Part shown: positions 25,204 through 34,672 of the stretch, piece by piece
Numbering within the stretch: position 1 is the first letter of the stretch
Layout: each line of letters opens with the position of its first letter
NCBI RefSeq assembly: GCF_014649335.1
Contig: NZ_BMSV01000002.1
Span: forward strand, 248,001-312,000
Origin: Streptomyces roseolilacinus
GTDB lineage: Bacteria; Actinomycetota; Actinomycetes; Streptomycetales; Streptomycetaceae
Direction: 5' to 3'
DNA length: 64,000 bases
Translations under genes and position numbers: made by a program
The notes under the pieces: generated by a model
The model's input: the letters and a program-made list of their open reading frames with translations, nothing else
Told to the model about the DNA's origin: nothing
Databases searched by the model: none

Positions 25204-25932
25204 CTAGCCCGCCGAGACCGTCAGGTTCTCCGTGACGAACTCCAGGCCGCCCGCCGACGAGGTGATCTCGAAGCCGAACTGCACGTCACCGATGGTCTCG
25301 TTGCCCCACCAGCCCTTGGTGTCCTTGATCCACTCAAGGATCGGCAGGACGTTCACCGTGCCGGACGTCGAGTCCGAGGTGCGCACGAACGAGAACACCT
25401 CGTGGTACGACCCGTCCGGGTTGGTGACCCTGCCCTTGTACACGTTCCAGCTGTGGCCGCCGAGGGTGGCGCCGCCCTGCGCGGTGCCCAGCGGGCCGAC
25501 CGGGCCGTTGTGGTTCATCCAGAGCATGACCTCGTAGTCGTAGTCCGTGTCCCAGATGTCGTACGCCGTGTTGTAGGCGCCGGCCGCCGGCACCTTCACC
25601 CGGTAGCTGCTGTTCAGCGAGGACATGCCGGTGATCGTCTTGTTGACCACCTTCTTCGCGTTCGGGTACGACTTGATGCCGCCCGTGTTCGGGTGGTCGG
25701 CCCACACGCCCCAGTTCGTCCCGGAGTTCGCCCAGGTGCACTGGGCGCCCGCGCCCTGGCCCCAGATGTTGTTGTAGAGGGTGTAGCCGTTCAGCGAGGT
25801 GTTGCCCCACTGGTCGCAGTTGTGCCAGACGGCGGCCTGCGCGGGGGCGGCGGCCAGGCCGAGGGTCGCGCCGAACGCGAGCACGGGCGCGAGGAACGCC
25901 GTGCGGAGCCTGCCGAGGATACGTCGTGCCAT
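25204..25932 (-). CDS. Secreted GH12 endo-beta-glucanase/xyloglucanase
   Basis: 242 residues. A Sec signal peptide (FLAPVLAFGATLGLAAAPAQ) is cleaved near residue 34. The mature part is a single GH12 domain with Glu134 (nucleophile, DYEVMLW) and Glu222 (acid/base, GFEITSS); WNNIWGQ-like YNNIWGQGAGAQCTW and GHSWNVYKG are also family-typical. There is no cellulose-binding module, unlike S. lividans CelB. GAAGGGACCC precedes the ATG. It is the last gene of the SBP-GH74-GH42-GH95 operon, 28 bp after GH95, so xyloglucan is a likelier substrate than cellulose; this is inference from context. Confidence 0.9.
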   Translation of the reverse strand: MARRILGRLRTAFLAPVLAFGATLGLAAAPAQAAVWHNCDQWGNTSLNGYTLYNNIWGQGAGAQCTWANSGTNWGVWADHPNTGGIKSYPNAKKVVNKTITGMSSLNSSYRVKVPAAGAYNTAYDIWDTDYDYEVMLWMNHNGPVGPLGTAQGGATLGGHSWNVYKGRVTNPDGSYHEVFSFVRTSDSTSGTVNVLPILEWIKDTKGWWGNETIGDVQFGFEITSSAGGLEFVTENLTVSAG

Positions 25933-25960
25933 GGGTCCCTTCCAGGGGTGTGTGGGGGGA

Positions 25961-28315
25961 TCACCCGGTGCCCAGGGTGAGCACCAGGTCCTCGCCGGCG
26001 GTCAGTTCCAGCGGCTCGCCGCCGGCGGGGGTCCTGAGGTCGATCCGCGCCGTCCTCGACGGCCGGACCGTGGCGGTGCAGCGCCCGTCGCGCCACTCCA
26101 GGTCGACGCGCGCCCCGAACCGGGTCCGCACGCCGCGCAGCGCGCCGCGCGTCCACCCCGCCGGGAGCGCCGGCAGCAGTACGAGGCGGCCCGGCGCCGA
26201 CTGCACCAGCAGCTCGATCAGCAGCGCCGGCAGGGTGTGCGCGGCGTCCGCGTTGTACACGTCGCGCCCCGGGTAGTGGGCGCTCATCAGCGACGCGTGG
26301 AAGAAGTCCCCCTCCAGCACCCGCCGCAGCGCGCCCGCCGCGCGTTCCCCGTCCCGCAGCCGCGCCGCGACCAGCGCGTGGTGCAGGTGGCCGTGGGCCG
26401 AGTCGTTCTCCGCGCCCCGCAGCTCCAGCGCCCGGTGCGCGGCCCGCGCCAGGTCGGGGGTGTCGTACGGGTTGATCTCGCCCAGCGGCCACACCGGGTA
26501 CAGGTGGCTCAGGTGGCGGTGGTCGTAGGTGTCCTCCAGGCCCGGCCACGCCCACTCGGCGAGCGCCCCGTCGTCGTTGACCCGGTACGCGGGCAGCCGG
26601 GCGGCCAGCGCCAGCAGCCGCTCCGCGTCCCCGGGGAGGTGTGTCGCCGCCGTGGTCAGCGCGTGGCGGGCGGCCGCGATGTCCATCGTCGCGTTGAGGG
26701 TGCCCCAGCTCGCGCCCACGGGCCGGTTCTCCGGCGAGTACGACGGGACGATCACGATCCGCCCGTCGGGGCCCGTCCGGGTCAGGAAGTCCTCGTAGAA
26801 CCGGGCGACCTCGGCGAGCGCCGGCACCAGCCGCGGATCGGTCCGCCCGGTCGTCTCGGCGTGCTCCACCAGCGGCAGCAGCAGCCAGTCCGCGCCCGCC
26901 GTCCACAGGTGCAGCGGGTAGGCGCGCTGGAAGTGGTACGTGTGCCCCGACACGCCGTCCGTGTGGGACGGCGCGACCACGCCGCGCGCCCCGAAGACGG
27001 CCCGCGCGTTGTCCCGCCAGTCCGGCAGCTGCCCGTACACGAGCGCCGCGTGGGCCTCCGCGACCTCCGGCAGCGCGGCGGCCGCGGCCGAGGCGGTCTG
27101 CAGGTTCAGGTTGGCGTTGGTGGTGAACGCCCCCGACCAGGCGGTGTCCCAGTCCCCGGTCCACAGCCCCACCAGCCGCGGCGGCAGCATCCCGCTCGCC
27201 GACAGCAGGTGGTACCGGCCGGCCGCGAACAGCCGCTCCACCAGCGCCGCGCTGTCCGGCCGGGCCAGCAGCGCGCTGCCCGGCAGCGCCCGCTCGGCCG
27301 GGTCCGCGCCGAGGTCCAGGGCCACCCGTTCGTAGGCGTCCCGGTGCCGGGCCTCGTGCCGGGCGAGCAGCCGCGCGTACACCCGCGCGGGCGCGTCCTC
27401 CCCGTCGAGCAGGCCGCGCAGCCCGGCCGCCTCCGCCCGGACGTCCAGCTCTCCGGTGTGCCGGCGCACCCGCGTCAGCAGCAGCACCTCGCGGGCGCCC
27501 GTCAGCCGCACCCCGTCACCCGTCACCTCGGCCGTGCCGCCCGCCGCGACGACGAGCGTCACCCCCGTGAAGGCCGCGTCGCCGTCCGGGTGGCGCGCCC
27601 GCAGCGTGAGCAGTGCCCCCGGGGGCGTCAGGACGGTGCCCCGGCCCACGGCCAGCGCGGCCGGCGCGCCGGGCAGCCGCGGGTCCAGGGCGATCCCCGC
27701 GTCGACCGGGCCGCCCGTGACGTACTGGACGACCACGTCGTCGGCGCGCGAGACGAACACCCGGCTCCCGTGGCCCGCGCACACCGCCCGGACCACCCCG
27801 GTCGCGAAGTCCACCTCCCGCCGGTACCCCGGCGCGGCCCCGTCGGGCCGTGATGCGCCGTCCCGGCGGAGGCGCACCGCGAACGCCGGGTGGAACGCGC
27901 CCACCCAGCGCAGCGCCCGCCCGTCGGTGAACCCCTCGGCCGCCGTCGTGTCCCCGGCCAGCAGCCGGTCCTGCAGCCCGGGGAGCTCCTCCGCCAGCCG
28001 GGGCGGCAGCGTGTCCGCGGCCGGCACGGGGCGGACCAGCGTGTGATGGGTGACGATGACCCGGTCATCGTCCGGGTCACCGAACACGAGAGTGCCGTGG
28101 CGGCCGTTGCCGCTCAGGAACGCGTCCTCCCACCGCGCCGCCGGCTCAGGCTCCCACGTCCCGTGCACCGGACCGGCCGACGGACCGGCCGACGGACCGG
28201 CCGACGGACCGGCCGACGGACCGGCGGCCGGGTCGGCGGGCACGGCGGCCGGACCCGCGGACACGGCGGCCGGCGGACCGGCGGGCAGGCCGGCGGGGGT
28301 CACGTCGGCCGTCAC
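25961..28315 (-). CDS. Cytoplasmic GH95 alpha-L-fucosidase/galactosidase
   Basis: 784 residues from GTG (VTADVTPAGL), with AGGAGG 7 bases upstream and a GTGA overlap with GH42. The first ~50 residues are a low-complexity Ala/Gly/Pro leader with SAGP repeats, not a signal peptide. GH95 features follow: WEDAFLSGNGRHGTLVFGDP, TTNANLNLQTASAAAAALPE (catalytic Asn pair), PSYSPENRPVGASWGTLNAT (Glu region), DTYDHRHLSHLYPVWP and NGDSAHG-like ENDSAHGHLHHALVAAR. Known GH95 enzymes remove alpha-1,2-L-fucose or L-galactose, including from xyloglucan. Lacking a signal, it should act on imported oligosaccharides together with GH42. Confidence 0.88.
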   Translation of the reverse strand: MTADVTPAGLPAGPPAAVSAGPAAVPADPAAGPSAGPSAGPSAGPSAGPVHGTWEPEPAARWEDAFLSGNGRHGTLVFGDPDDDRVIVTHHTLVRPVPAADTLPPRLAEELPGLQDRLLAGDTTAAEGFTDGRALRWVGAFHPAFAVRLRRDGASRPDGAAPGYRREVDFATGVVRAVCAGHGSRVFVSRADDVVVQYVTGGPVDAGIALDPRLPGAPAALAVGRGTVLTPPGALLTLRARHPDGDAAFTGVTLVVAAGGTAEVTGDGVRLTGAREVLLLTRVRRHTGELDVRAEAAGLRGLLDGEDAPARVYARLLARHEARHRDAYERVALDLGADPAERALPGSALLARPDSAALVERLFAAGRYHLLSASGMLPPRLVGLWTGDWDTAWSGAFTTNANLNLQTASAAAAALPEVAEAHAALVYGQLPDWRDNARAVFGARGVVAPSHTDGVSGHTYHFQRAYPLHLWTAGADWLLLPLVEHAETTGRTDPRLVPALAEVARFYEDFLTRTGPDGRIVIVPSYSPENRPVGASWGTLNATMDIAAARHALTTAATHLPGDAERLLALAARLPAYRVNDDGALAEWAWPGLEDTYDHRHLSHLYPVWPLGEINPYDTPDLARAAHRALELRGAENDSAHGHLHHALVAARLRDGERAAGALRRVLEGDFFHASLMSAHYPGRDVYNADAAHTLPALLIELLVQSAPGRLVLLPALPAGWTRGALRGVRTRFGARVDLEWRDGRCTATVRPSRTARIDLRTPAGGEPLELTAGEDLVLTLGTG
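28171..28218. repeat. Four perfect 12-bp tandem repeats in the GH95 N-terminus
   Basis: GACCGGCCGACG is repeated four times (28171, 28183, 28195, 28207), with a decayed fifth copy. Read on the minus strand it encodes successive SAGP units. The 12-bp unit keeps the frame, so copy number can vary without disrupting the gene. Confidence 0.9.
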
Positions 28316-30288
28316 GGCGCCTCCTCCCGCAGCACCGCCACCCCGTACCGCTCCAGCGCCAGCGACCCGGCCACCGCCGCCCCCGACAGCACGTCCCGGT
28401 ACGCCCCCGGCACGGCCACCCCGACCGGCGCGCGCCCGTGGTTCAGGACGAACAGCAGCCCACCGCGGCGCACCGCCTCCACGCCGGCCGGCAGCCCCTC
28501 CAGCACCGGCCGCACGCCCGCGCCGGCGGCGGCCCGCCCCAGCAGCCCCCGCAGCCCGGCCGGCTCCGGCAGGGTCGACACGTACCAGGCGCGGCCCCGG
28601 CGCAGCACCGCCGGCAGGCCCGCCAGCTCCCCGCCCCGGTACGCGGACACGACCTCGGCGTCCGCCACCTCCAGCTCCTCCGACCACAGCGTGCCCGCGA
28701 AGCCGTCGCACGCGACCGTCTCGCCCCGGTCCAGCGGCCACCACTCGTGGAGGACGCCGATCCCGAACAGGGCGCGCAGCCGCTCGTCCATGCCGCCCGG
28801 CCGGATCCGGTCGTCCTCGTCGGCGACCCCGGTCAGGAACCCGGACACCAGCGTGCCGCCGCCCGCCACGTACGCCACGAGGTTGTCCACCGCCGCGTCC
28901 GACAGCAGGTACAGCTGCGGCACCACCACCATCCGGTAGCCGCCCAGGTCGTGCTCCGGGTGGGCGAACGCCGCGGTCAGGCCCTCCTCCCACAGCGCCC
29001 GGTGCCACGCCCTGAGCAGCTCCGGGTACTCGACCTCCCGGGAGAGCCGCCCCTCCTGCTGCGTGGCCCACCAGGTGTGCCAGTCGTGCAGCACCGCCAC
29101 CTCCGCCGCCACCCGCGTGCCCGCCACCCGGGGGCCGAGCACGGCGAGTTCGGCGCCGATCCGCTTGACCTCCCGGAAGGTGCGGCCGTGCTCGCCGGCG
29201 TGGGGCACCATCCCGGAGTGGAACTTCTCCGCGCCCTGCCGGGACTGCCGCCACTGGAAGTAGCAGACGCCGTCCGCGCCGTGCGCCACGGCCTGCAGGG
29301 ACAGCAGCCGGTTCAGCCCCTCCGGCTTGGGGTGGTTGACGTCCCGCCAGTTCACCGTGCCGGCGGCCTGCTCCATCACCATCCACGGCCCGCCGCCCGC
29401 CTGCGACCGGGTCATGTCCCCGACCAGGGCGTTGTACTGGCCGCCGAGCGGGTCCTTCGGGTCCGGGTAGACGTCGACGGAGACGACGTCCTCCCGCGCG
29501 GCCCACGCCCAGGCGTCCTGCCCCGACCACAGCGGCATGAAGTTCGTCGTGACCGGGACGTGCGGGGTGTGCCGGGCGACGATGTCCCGCTCCGCCGTGT
29601 AGCACTCCAGCAGCGCGTCCGAGGTGAACCGCCGGAAGTCCAGCAGGTGCGCCGGGTTGCGGAGGTACTGGGCGCGGCGCGGCGGGATGACCTCGTCCCA
29701 CGTGTCGTACCGCTGCGACCAGAACGCCGTGCCCCACGCCTCGTTGAGCGCCTCGACCGTGCCGTACCGGGCGGCCAGCCAGCGGCGGAAGTGCCGGGCC
29801 GTCTCGTCGCACCAGCAGTGCGTGCAGTACTCGTTGTTGATGTGCCACATCGTCAGCGCCGGGTGCCCGGCGTAGCGGGCGGCGAGGTCCTCCGTGATCG
29901 CCGCCGCGTAGGCCCGGTAGGTGGGCGAGCTGGGGCAGAACTGCTGGCGGGAGCCCCACCACACGGTCTGCCCGCTCTCGTCGCGGGGCAGCGTCTCGGG
30001 GTGCCGGGCGCCCATCCACGGCGGTGGCGCCGCGGTCGGCGTGGCCAGCACCACGCCGATGCCGTGCGCGTGGGCCAGGTCCGCCAGCCGGTCCAGCCAG
30101 CCGAAGTCGCGCACGCCGGGGCGCGGTTCGATGCGCGCCCAGGAGAACACCCCGACCGTCACCGAGTTGACGCCGGCGTCCTTCATCAGCCGCATGTCCT
30201 CGGCCCAGGTCTCCTCGGGCCACTGCTCCGGGTTGTAGTCGCCGCCGAAGAGGATCCGGCCCCGGGTGACGTCGTCGAGGGCGGGCAT
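28312..30288 (-). CDS. Cytoplasmic GH42 beta-galactosidase
   Basis: 658 residues. Starts MPALDDVTRGRILFGGDYNP; FGGDYNPEQWP is a family signature. Acid/base Glu153 is in WHINNEY and nucleophile Glu306 in MVMEQAAG. Cys118, Cys155, Cys158 and Cys160 match the zinc cluster of GH42 enzymes. A beta-galactosidase trimerisation domain and a C-terminal beta domain follow. No signal peptide. Its ATG shares one base with the GH74 stop (TGATG) and its stop overlaps the GH95 start, so the three are tightly coupled. In this operon it would remove beta-1,2-galactose from imported xyloglucan oligosaccharides after fucose is removed. Confidence 0.94.
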   Translation of the reverse strand: MPALDDVTRGRILFGGDYNPEQWPEETWAEDMRLMKDAGVNSVTVGVFSWARIEPRPGVRDFGWLDRLADLAHAHGIGVVLATPTAAPPPWMGARHPETLPRDESGQTVWWGSRQQFCPSSPTYRAYAAAITEDLAARYAGHPALTMWHINNEYCTHCWCDETARHFRRWLAARYGTVEALNEAWGTAFWSQRYDTWDEVIPPRRAQYLRNPAHLLDFRRFTSDALLECYTAERDIVARHTPHVPVTTNFMPLWSGQDAWAWAAREDVVSVDVYPDPKDPLGGQYNALVGDMTRSQAGGGPWMVMEQAAGTVNWRDVNHPKPEGLNRLLSLQAVAHGADGVCYFQWRQSRQGAEKFHSGMVPHAGEHGRTFREVKRIGAELAVLGPRVAGTRVAAEVAVLHDWHTWWATQQEGRLSREVEYPELLRAWHRALWEEGLTAAFAHPEHDLGGYRMVVVPQLYLLSDAAVDNLVAYVAGGGTLVSGFLTGVADEDDRIRPGGMDERLRALFGIGVLHEWWPLDRGETVACDGFAGTLWSEELEVADAEVVSAYRGGELAGLPAVLRRGRAWYVSTLPEPAGLRGLLGRAAAGAGVRPVLEGLPAGVEAVRRGGLLFVLNHGRAPVGVAVPGAYRDVLSGAAVAGSLALERYGVAVLREEAP

Positions 30289-32513
30289 CAGACCGGGTCC
30301 CCGTACTGGACGCCGCGGCCGTTCGTGCCGAGGTAGACCCGGCCGTGGATCCGCGGGTCGCCGGTGATCACCTCACCCGTCCAGCCCCACTGGTGGGCGT
30401 CGTCGTTGATCCGCACCCAGCTGCGCCCGGCGTCGTCCGACCGGTACACGCCGGTGAGGTCCTCCACGGACCCGGTCTGGAAGACCGCCGGGTAACCGTC
30501 CCCGCCGGGCGCCGCCTTGCCGAAGCCGAGCGCGTACGACGCCCGGCAGCTCGTCACCCGGGTGAAGGCGCGCCCCCCGTCCGTGGACCTGAACAGGCCC
30601 TCGCCCTTGGCGGAGAGCCACAGGTCGCCGCTGCGGCCCGGGGCCGCGGCGATCCTGAACTGGACGTCCCCCGAGGGCAGTCCGGTCGCGCCGGCGGTGA
30701 AGGTGGCGCCGCCGTCGGTGCTGGTGTACACGGTGCCGGCGGTGGTGTCGTACGCGTAGAAGCGCTTCGGGTCGACCGGGTCGGCGACCGGGGCGGCGCC
30801 CTCGGGGAAGGTGGCGACCTCCGTCCAGTGGGCGCCGCCGTCGGTGGAGCGGTGGGCGGCGTGGCGGGTGCCGTCCCAGTGGACGAACGACCACAGCAGC
30901 ACGCCGCCGTCGGCGCCGGTGACGAGGGGGCCGGGGGCCTCCCCGGCGACGGCGGGCTGGGCGGCGAACGGCGTCCACGTCCGGCCGCCGTCCGTCGAGT
31001 ACGCGCCGTTGCCGTGGTCGCCCCAGCCGGCGCGCACCACGTACTCCGGCCGCAGCGGCGCCAGCGACAGGCCGGTCGCCGTCCCGAACACCGGGTTCGC
31101 GGCCATGCCCCGCGACGGGGAGGCCGTGAGCCGCTCGTGGTACATCACCCCGATGTCGCCGAGCCCGCTCAGGAGGTGCGCCCGCCCGGCGGGGGGCGAC
31201 ACGAGCTGGCGGACGGAGCTCTCCTCCAGGCCGCGGATCTGCGGCGCCCAGCGGCGCAGGTCCCGCGTGGCGTACAGCGTCGCGCCCGTGCCGAACACGA
31301 GGTGCCGCGAGTCGAACGGGTCGAGCGCCAGCGCCTGGATCCACCAGCCGAACTTGGGCTCCTCCCCGCCCCACCTCAGGTACGGCGTCTCGGACACGTC
31401 GAGGACGGCGGAGTCCTTCAGGGACGTCCAGGTCGCGCCGCCGTCCGTCGACCGGAACAGCGTGTCGACCGGGCCCCAGCGGTTGTTGGTGGACACGACG
31501 ACCGTGCCGGGGCGGCGCGGGTCGGTCGCCGCGCCGCCGTACCCGAAGGTGTCGCCGGGGCCCGGCCGGACCGGGGTGACGTCGGTCCACGCGCCGGTGA
31601 CCGTGTCGAGCCGGTGCACGGAGCCGTCGGACTGGCCGTTGGGGCCCGGGGCGTCCGCGTAGGTGACGTACAGGGCGCGGGTCCCGGCGTCGTACGCGGC
31701 GCGGATCGGCACCTTCGCCGAGGCGCCGCCCGGCCGGCCCGGCACCGCCTCCCAGCCGCCGCCGGCCGTCGTGCGGTACAGGGCGCCGTCGCCGTCGCCC
31801 CAGCCCGCGTACACCGTCCGCCCCGCGGCGACCAGCAGCGTCACGCCCTGGCCCGTCCCGGAGGGCGTCGCGGGGAAGGGCGCCGCGGCCCAGGTGGCGC
31901 CCCGGTCGCGGGAGACCAGCAGGCCGTCGTGGCGGGTGCCCAGCCACAGGGTGGCGGGGTCGCGGGGGTCGACCAGCAGGCGCTCGCCGGTGCCCCGGCC
32001 GTCCTCGTTGGCGCCCAGCTTCACGTCCAGGTCGGTGCGGGCCCAGGTGGCGCCCCGGTCGTCGGAGCGCAGCACCGCGCCGTTGCCGGACCACGGCTGG
32101 GTGTACGTGCCGAGCGCCAGGTACAGCCGGTCCGGGTGGGCGGGGTCGACGGCCATCGCCTCGACGCCCAGCAGGTTCCAGTCGTCCCAGCCCAGGTGGT
32201 CGGTGAGCGGCGTCCAGCGGGCCGTGCGGTCGTCCCACCGGTAGGCGCCGCCGATGTCCGTACGGGCGTAGGCCAGGCCCCGCGCCCTCGGGTGGAACAG
32301 CACGCCCGTGACGAAGCCGGTGCCGCCGATGACGGCCGTCCGCCAGCGGTAGGGCGCCGCGCCGGCCGTCGTGCCCGCCGCGGGGGCGGCGTTCGGGGCC
32401 GCGGCCGGGGCCGGGGCGGCGTGGGCGGCGGCGGAGACGGCGGAGACGGCGGCGAGCGCCGCGGTGGCGCCGCCGCCGAGGACGGACCGCCGGCTCAGCG
32501 GGGAGGGACACAT
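30288..32513 (-). CDS. Tat-exported GH74 xyloglucanase
   Basis: 741 residues. The N-terminus has a twin-arginine signal (SRRSVLGGGATAALAAV) and an Ala/Pro linker. The two seven-bladed propellers carry at least eight Asp-box repeats (SDDRGATW, STDGGATW, STDGGRTW and similar). Catalytic Asp86 lies in ARTDIGGAYRWD and Asp398 in WWIQALALDPFDS. GH74 enzymes cut the glucan backbone of xyloglucan, as endo-enzymes or from oligosaccharide ends. No carbohydrate-binding module is attached. It begins the enzyme half of the operon, 128 bp after the permease; that gap has no clear terminator. Confidence 0.94.
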   Translation of the reverse strand: MCPSPLSRRSVLGGGATAALAAVSAVSAAAHAAPAPAAAPNAAPAAGTTAGAAPYRWRTAVIGGTGFVTGVLFHPRARGLAYARTDIGGAYRWDDRTARWTPLTDHLGWDDWNLLGVEAMAVDPAHPDRLYLALGTYTQPWSGNGAVLRSDDRGATWARTDLDVKLGANEDGRGTGERLLVDPRDPATLWLGTRHDGLLVSRDRGATWAAAPFPATPSGTGQGVTLLVAAGRTVYAGWGDGDGALYRTTAGGGWEAVPGRPGGASAKVPIRAAYDAGTRALYVTYADAPGPNGQSDGSVHRLDTVTGAWTDVTPVRPGPGDTFGYGGAATDPRRPGTVVVSTNNRWGPVDTLFRSTDGGATWTSLKDSAVLDVSETPYLRWGGEEPKFGWWIQALALDPFDSRHLVFGTGATLYATRDLRRWAPQIRGLEESSVRQLVSPPAGRAHLLSGLGDIGVMYHERLTASPSRGMAANPVFGTATGLSLAPLRPEYVVRAGWGDHGNGAYSTDGGRTWTPFAAQPAVAGEAPGPLVTGADGGVLLWSFVHWDGTRHAAHRSTDGGAHWTEVATFPEGAAPVADPVDPKRFYAYDTTAGTVYTSTDGGATFTAGATGLPSGDVQFRIAAAPGRSGDLWLSAKGEGLFRSTDGGRAFTRVTSCRASYALGFGKAAPGGDGYPAVFQTGSVEDLTGVYRSDDAGRSWVRINDDAHQWGWTGEVITGDPRIHGRVYLGTNGRGVQYGDPV

Positions 32514-32641
32514 GACAGGCCTCGATCTCTGGAGGTCGACGGATGGGGGGGACCCGGGCGGGGTGACGCCTGCCGGGACGGGGGGTGGTCACGTCCCGGC
32601 GGGCGTCGGTACGGGGGGAGGGGCGGCGGGGCGGGCGCGGC

Positions 32642-33556
32642 TCAGCCCTTCACCGCGCCGGTCAGCATCCCCTTCTTGAAGTGCTTCTGGACGAACGGCG
32701 AGGCGATCGCGACCGGGACCAGCGCCATCACCATGACGGCCATCTGCACGGAGAGCGGCGACAGCTGGTTGGTCCTGATCATCTGGGCCAGACCGGTCGG
32801 GGGCTCCTGCTTCTGCACGATCTGGATCATGACGTTCTGCAGCGGCATCATGTCCTGGTCGGTGAGGTAGATGGAGGCGTTGAACCACGCGCTCCAGTAC
32901 CCGACGGCGTAGAACAGCGCGATCACCGCGATCACCGCGCGGGACAGCGGCATGACGATCTGCCACAGGATCCGGAAGTCGCCGGCGCCGTCGATGCGCG
33001 CGCTGTCGATCAGCTCCTGCGAGATGTTCATGAAGAACGCCCGCAGCACCAGGATGTTGAAGACGCTCACCGCGCTCGGCAGGATCAGCGCCAGGTACGT
33101 GTCGGTCAGGCCCAGCGCCTGCACCAGCAGGTACGTCGGGATCAGCCCGGCGCCGAAGAACATCGTCGCCAGCAGCGTCATCAGGATCCAGCGGTGCCCC
33201 GTCGACCCGGACCGCGACAGCCCGTAGGCGCACAGCACCGACACGGCCATGCTGAACAGCGTGCCGACCACGGTCACGCCCACGCTGACCAGCGCGGCCC
33301 GCTGCACCTGGCCGCCGCCCAACAGCTCCTGGTACGCGACGAAGGTGATGTCCTTCGGGATGACGACGAGGCCGCCGGCCTCGGTGATCGCCTGACGGGA
33401 CGACAGGCTGGTGACGATCACGATCCACAGCGGGAACAGGATCGCCAGGCACGCCCCGGCGAGCACGATCCCCTTGGCGGCGAGCCCCGCCCTGCGGGGC
33501 TCCTCCTCCCACACGGGGCGGGGCGGGGCCGCCCATCCCCTGCGCAGTGACGGCAT
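32642..33556 (-). CDS. Carbohydrate ABC transporter permease (LplC/MalG type)
   Basis: 304 residues with six membrane helices. The EAA-like loop DSARIDGAGDFRILWQIVMP lies before the fifth helix and contacts the ATPase. LplC-type hallmarks are SLSSRQAITEAG near the start and QKHFKKGMLTGAVKG at the end. The ATG shares one base with the stop of the first permease (TGATG). It should form the heterodimeric channel with that protein for oligosaccharide import. No ATPase gene follows; a shared ATPase such as MsiK is the likely energiser. Confidence 0.93.
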   Translation of the reverse strand: MPSLRRGWAAPPRPVWEEEPRRAGLAAKGIVLAGACLAILFPLWIVIVTSLSSRQAITEAGGLVVIPKDITFVAYQELLGGGQVQRAALVSVGVTVVGTLFSMAVSVLCAYGLSRSGSTGHRWILMTLLATMFFGAGLIPTYLLVQALGLTDTYLALILPSAVSVFNILVLRAFFMNISQELIDSARIDGAGDFRILWQIVMPLSRAVIAVIALFYAVGYWSAWFNASIYLTDQDMMPLQNVMIQIVQKQEPPTGLAQMIRTNQLSPLSVQMAVMVMALVPVAIASPFVQKHFKKGMLTGAVKG

Positions 33557-34647
33557 CACTTCTTGTACACCCCCTGCTCGCCCATGAGATGGGCGACCTT
33601 GTTCGCCGCGAGGACCAGTCCCAGCCCGACGACACCCTTGACGAGGCCCGCGGCGGCGGCGTAGCCGAAGTCCTGGTTGCGGATGCCGTTCCACCACACG
33701 TACGTGTCCAGCACCTCCGCCGCGTCCGGGCCGACCGCGTCCCGTTGCAGCAGCAGCTGCTCGAAGCCCACCGTCAGCGCGTCGCCGACGCGCAGCACCA
33801 GCAGCAGGGCGATCACCGGGCGCAGCGCGGGCAGCGTCACGTGCCACATCCGCCGCCACCGCCCGGCGCCGTCCATCGCGGCCGCCTCGTACAGGTCCTG
33901 GCTGACCGCGGACAGCGCGGCGAGGAACACGATGATGCCCCAGCCGGCGTCCTTCCAGATGCCCTCGGAGGTCACCAGGAACTTGAAGATCCCCGGGTCG
34001 GTCATCAGGTCGAAGCCCTCGACGCCGTGCTCGCGCAGCGTCTGCGCGATGATGCCGGCGCCGCCGAAGATCTGCTGGAAGACGGTGATGACCAGGACCC
34101 AGGAGAAGAAGTGCGGCAGGTACATGATCGCCTGGGCGACCGCCCGCACCCGCGGCCGGACGATGCTGTTGATCAGCAGCGCCAGCACGATCGGCACCGG
34201 GAAGAACAGCACCAGCTGGAGGAGGAACAGCACCAGGGTGTTCTCCACCGCCCGCCAGAACGCCGAGTCGGAGAAGATCCGCTCGAAGTTCTCGAGCCCG
34301 ATCCACGGGCTCTCCAGCATGGCGACGAAGCCGTTCTCGCTGAGGTACGGGTCGTAGTCCTGGAAGGCGACCACGTTGCCCAGCACGGGGACGTAGGTGA
34401 AGACCAGGACCAGCAGCAGGGCCGGGAGCGTCATCAGGACGAGCGTCCGGTCCCGCCGGAACCTGGTCCGCAGGCTCACCCTCCCCTCCTTGCCGGCCGC
34501 CTTCCCGGCGGCGCGGCGCCTCCCCGGCGGGGCCCCGGCTCCCGCCGTCCCGGCGGGGCCGCTCCCGGGGCCGCGGGACGGCGCCCCTGCCGGTGCGGCG
34601 CCGTCCCGGGTGGGCTGGGCGCCCGGGACCGTGCTGTGCTGCGACAC
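33556..34647 (-). CDS. Carbohydrate ABC transporter permease (LplB/MalF type)
   Basis: 363 residues from GTG, with AGGAGA upstream. The first ~65 residues are an unusual Gly/Pro/Ala-rich cytoplasmic extension. Six membrane helices follow, starting TLVLMTLPALLLVLVFTYVP. The EAA motif is DLYEAAAMDGAGRWRRMWHV. It ends LAANKVAHLMGEQGVYKK, typical for LplB-type permeases of polysaccharide importers. It lies between the binding lipoprotein (25 bp gap) and the second permease. Confidence 0.93.
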   Translation of the reverse strand: MSQHSTVPGAQPTRDGAAPAGAPSRGPGSGPAGTAGAGAPPGRRRAAGKAAGKEGRVSLRTRFRRDRTLVLMTLPALLLVLVFTYVPVLGNVVAFQDYDPYLSENGFVAMLESPWIGLENFERIFSDSAFWRAVENTLVLFLLQLVLFFPVPIVLALLINSIVRPRVRAVAQAIMYLPHFFSWVLVITVFQQIFGGAGIIAQTLREHGVEGFDLMTDPGIFKFLVTSEGIWKDAGWGIIVFLAALSAVSQDLYEAAAMDGAGRWRRMWHVTLPALRPVIALLLVLRVGDALTVGFEQLLLQRDAVGPDAAEVLDTYVWWNGIRNQDFGYAAAAGLVKGVVGLGLVLAANKVAHLMGEQGVYKK

Positions 34648-34672
34648 GGTTCTCTCCTCGCGCGTCGGCGTG

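Noticed and set aside
25961..30223. A possible GH42-GH95 fusion protein.
   Set aside because: GH42 and GH95 are in different frames, with a GTGA stop/start overlap and a good ribosome binding site at the GH95 start. The frame of GH95 that continues upstream is only the antisense-like shadow of GH42.
30759..30768. LacI operator core GAAGCGCTTC inside GH74.
   Set aside because: It lies deep in coding sequence, encodes an ordinary Lys-Arg-Phe, and lacks the outer TC/GA flanks. Chance is likely at this codon usage.
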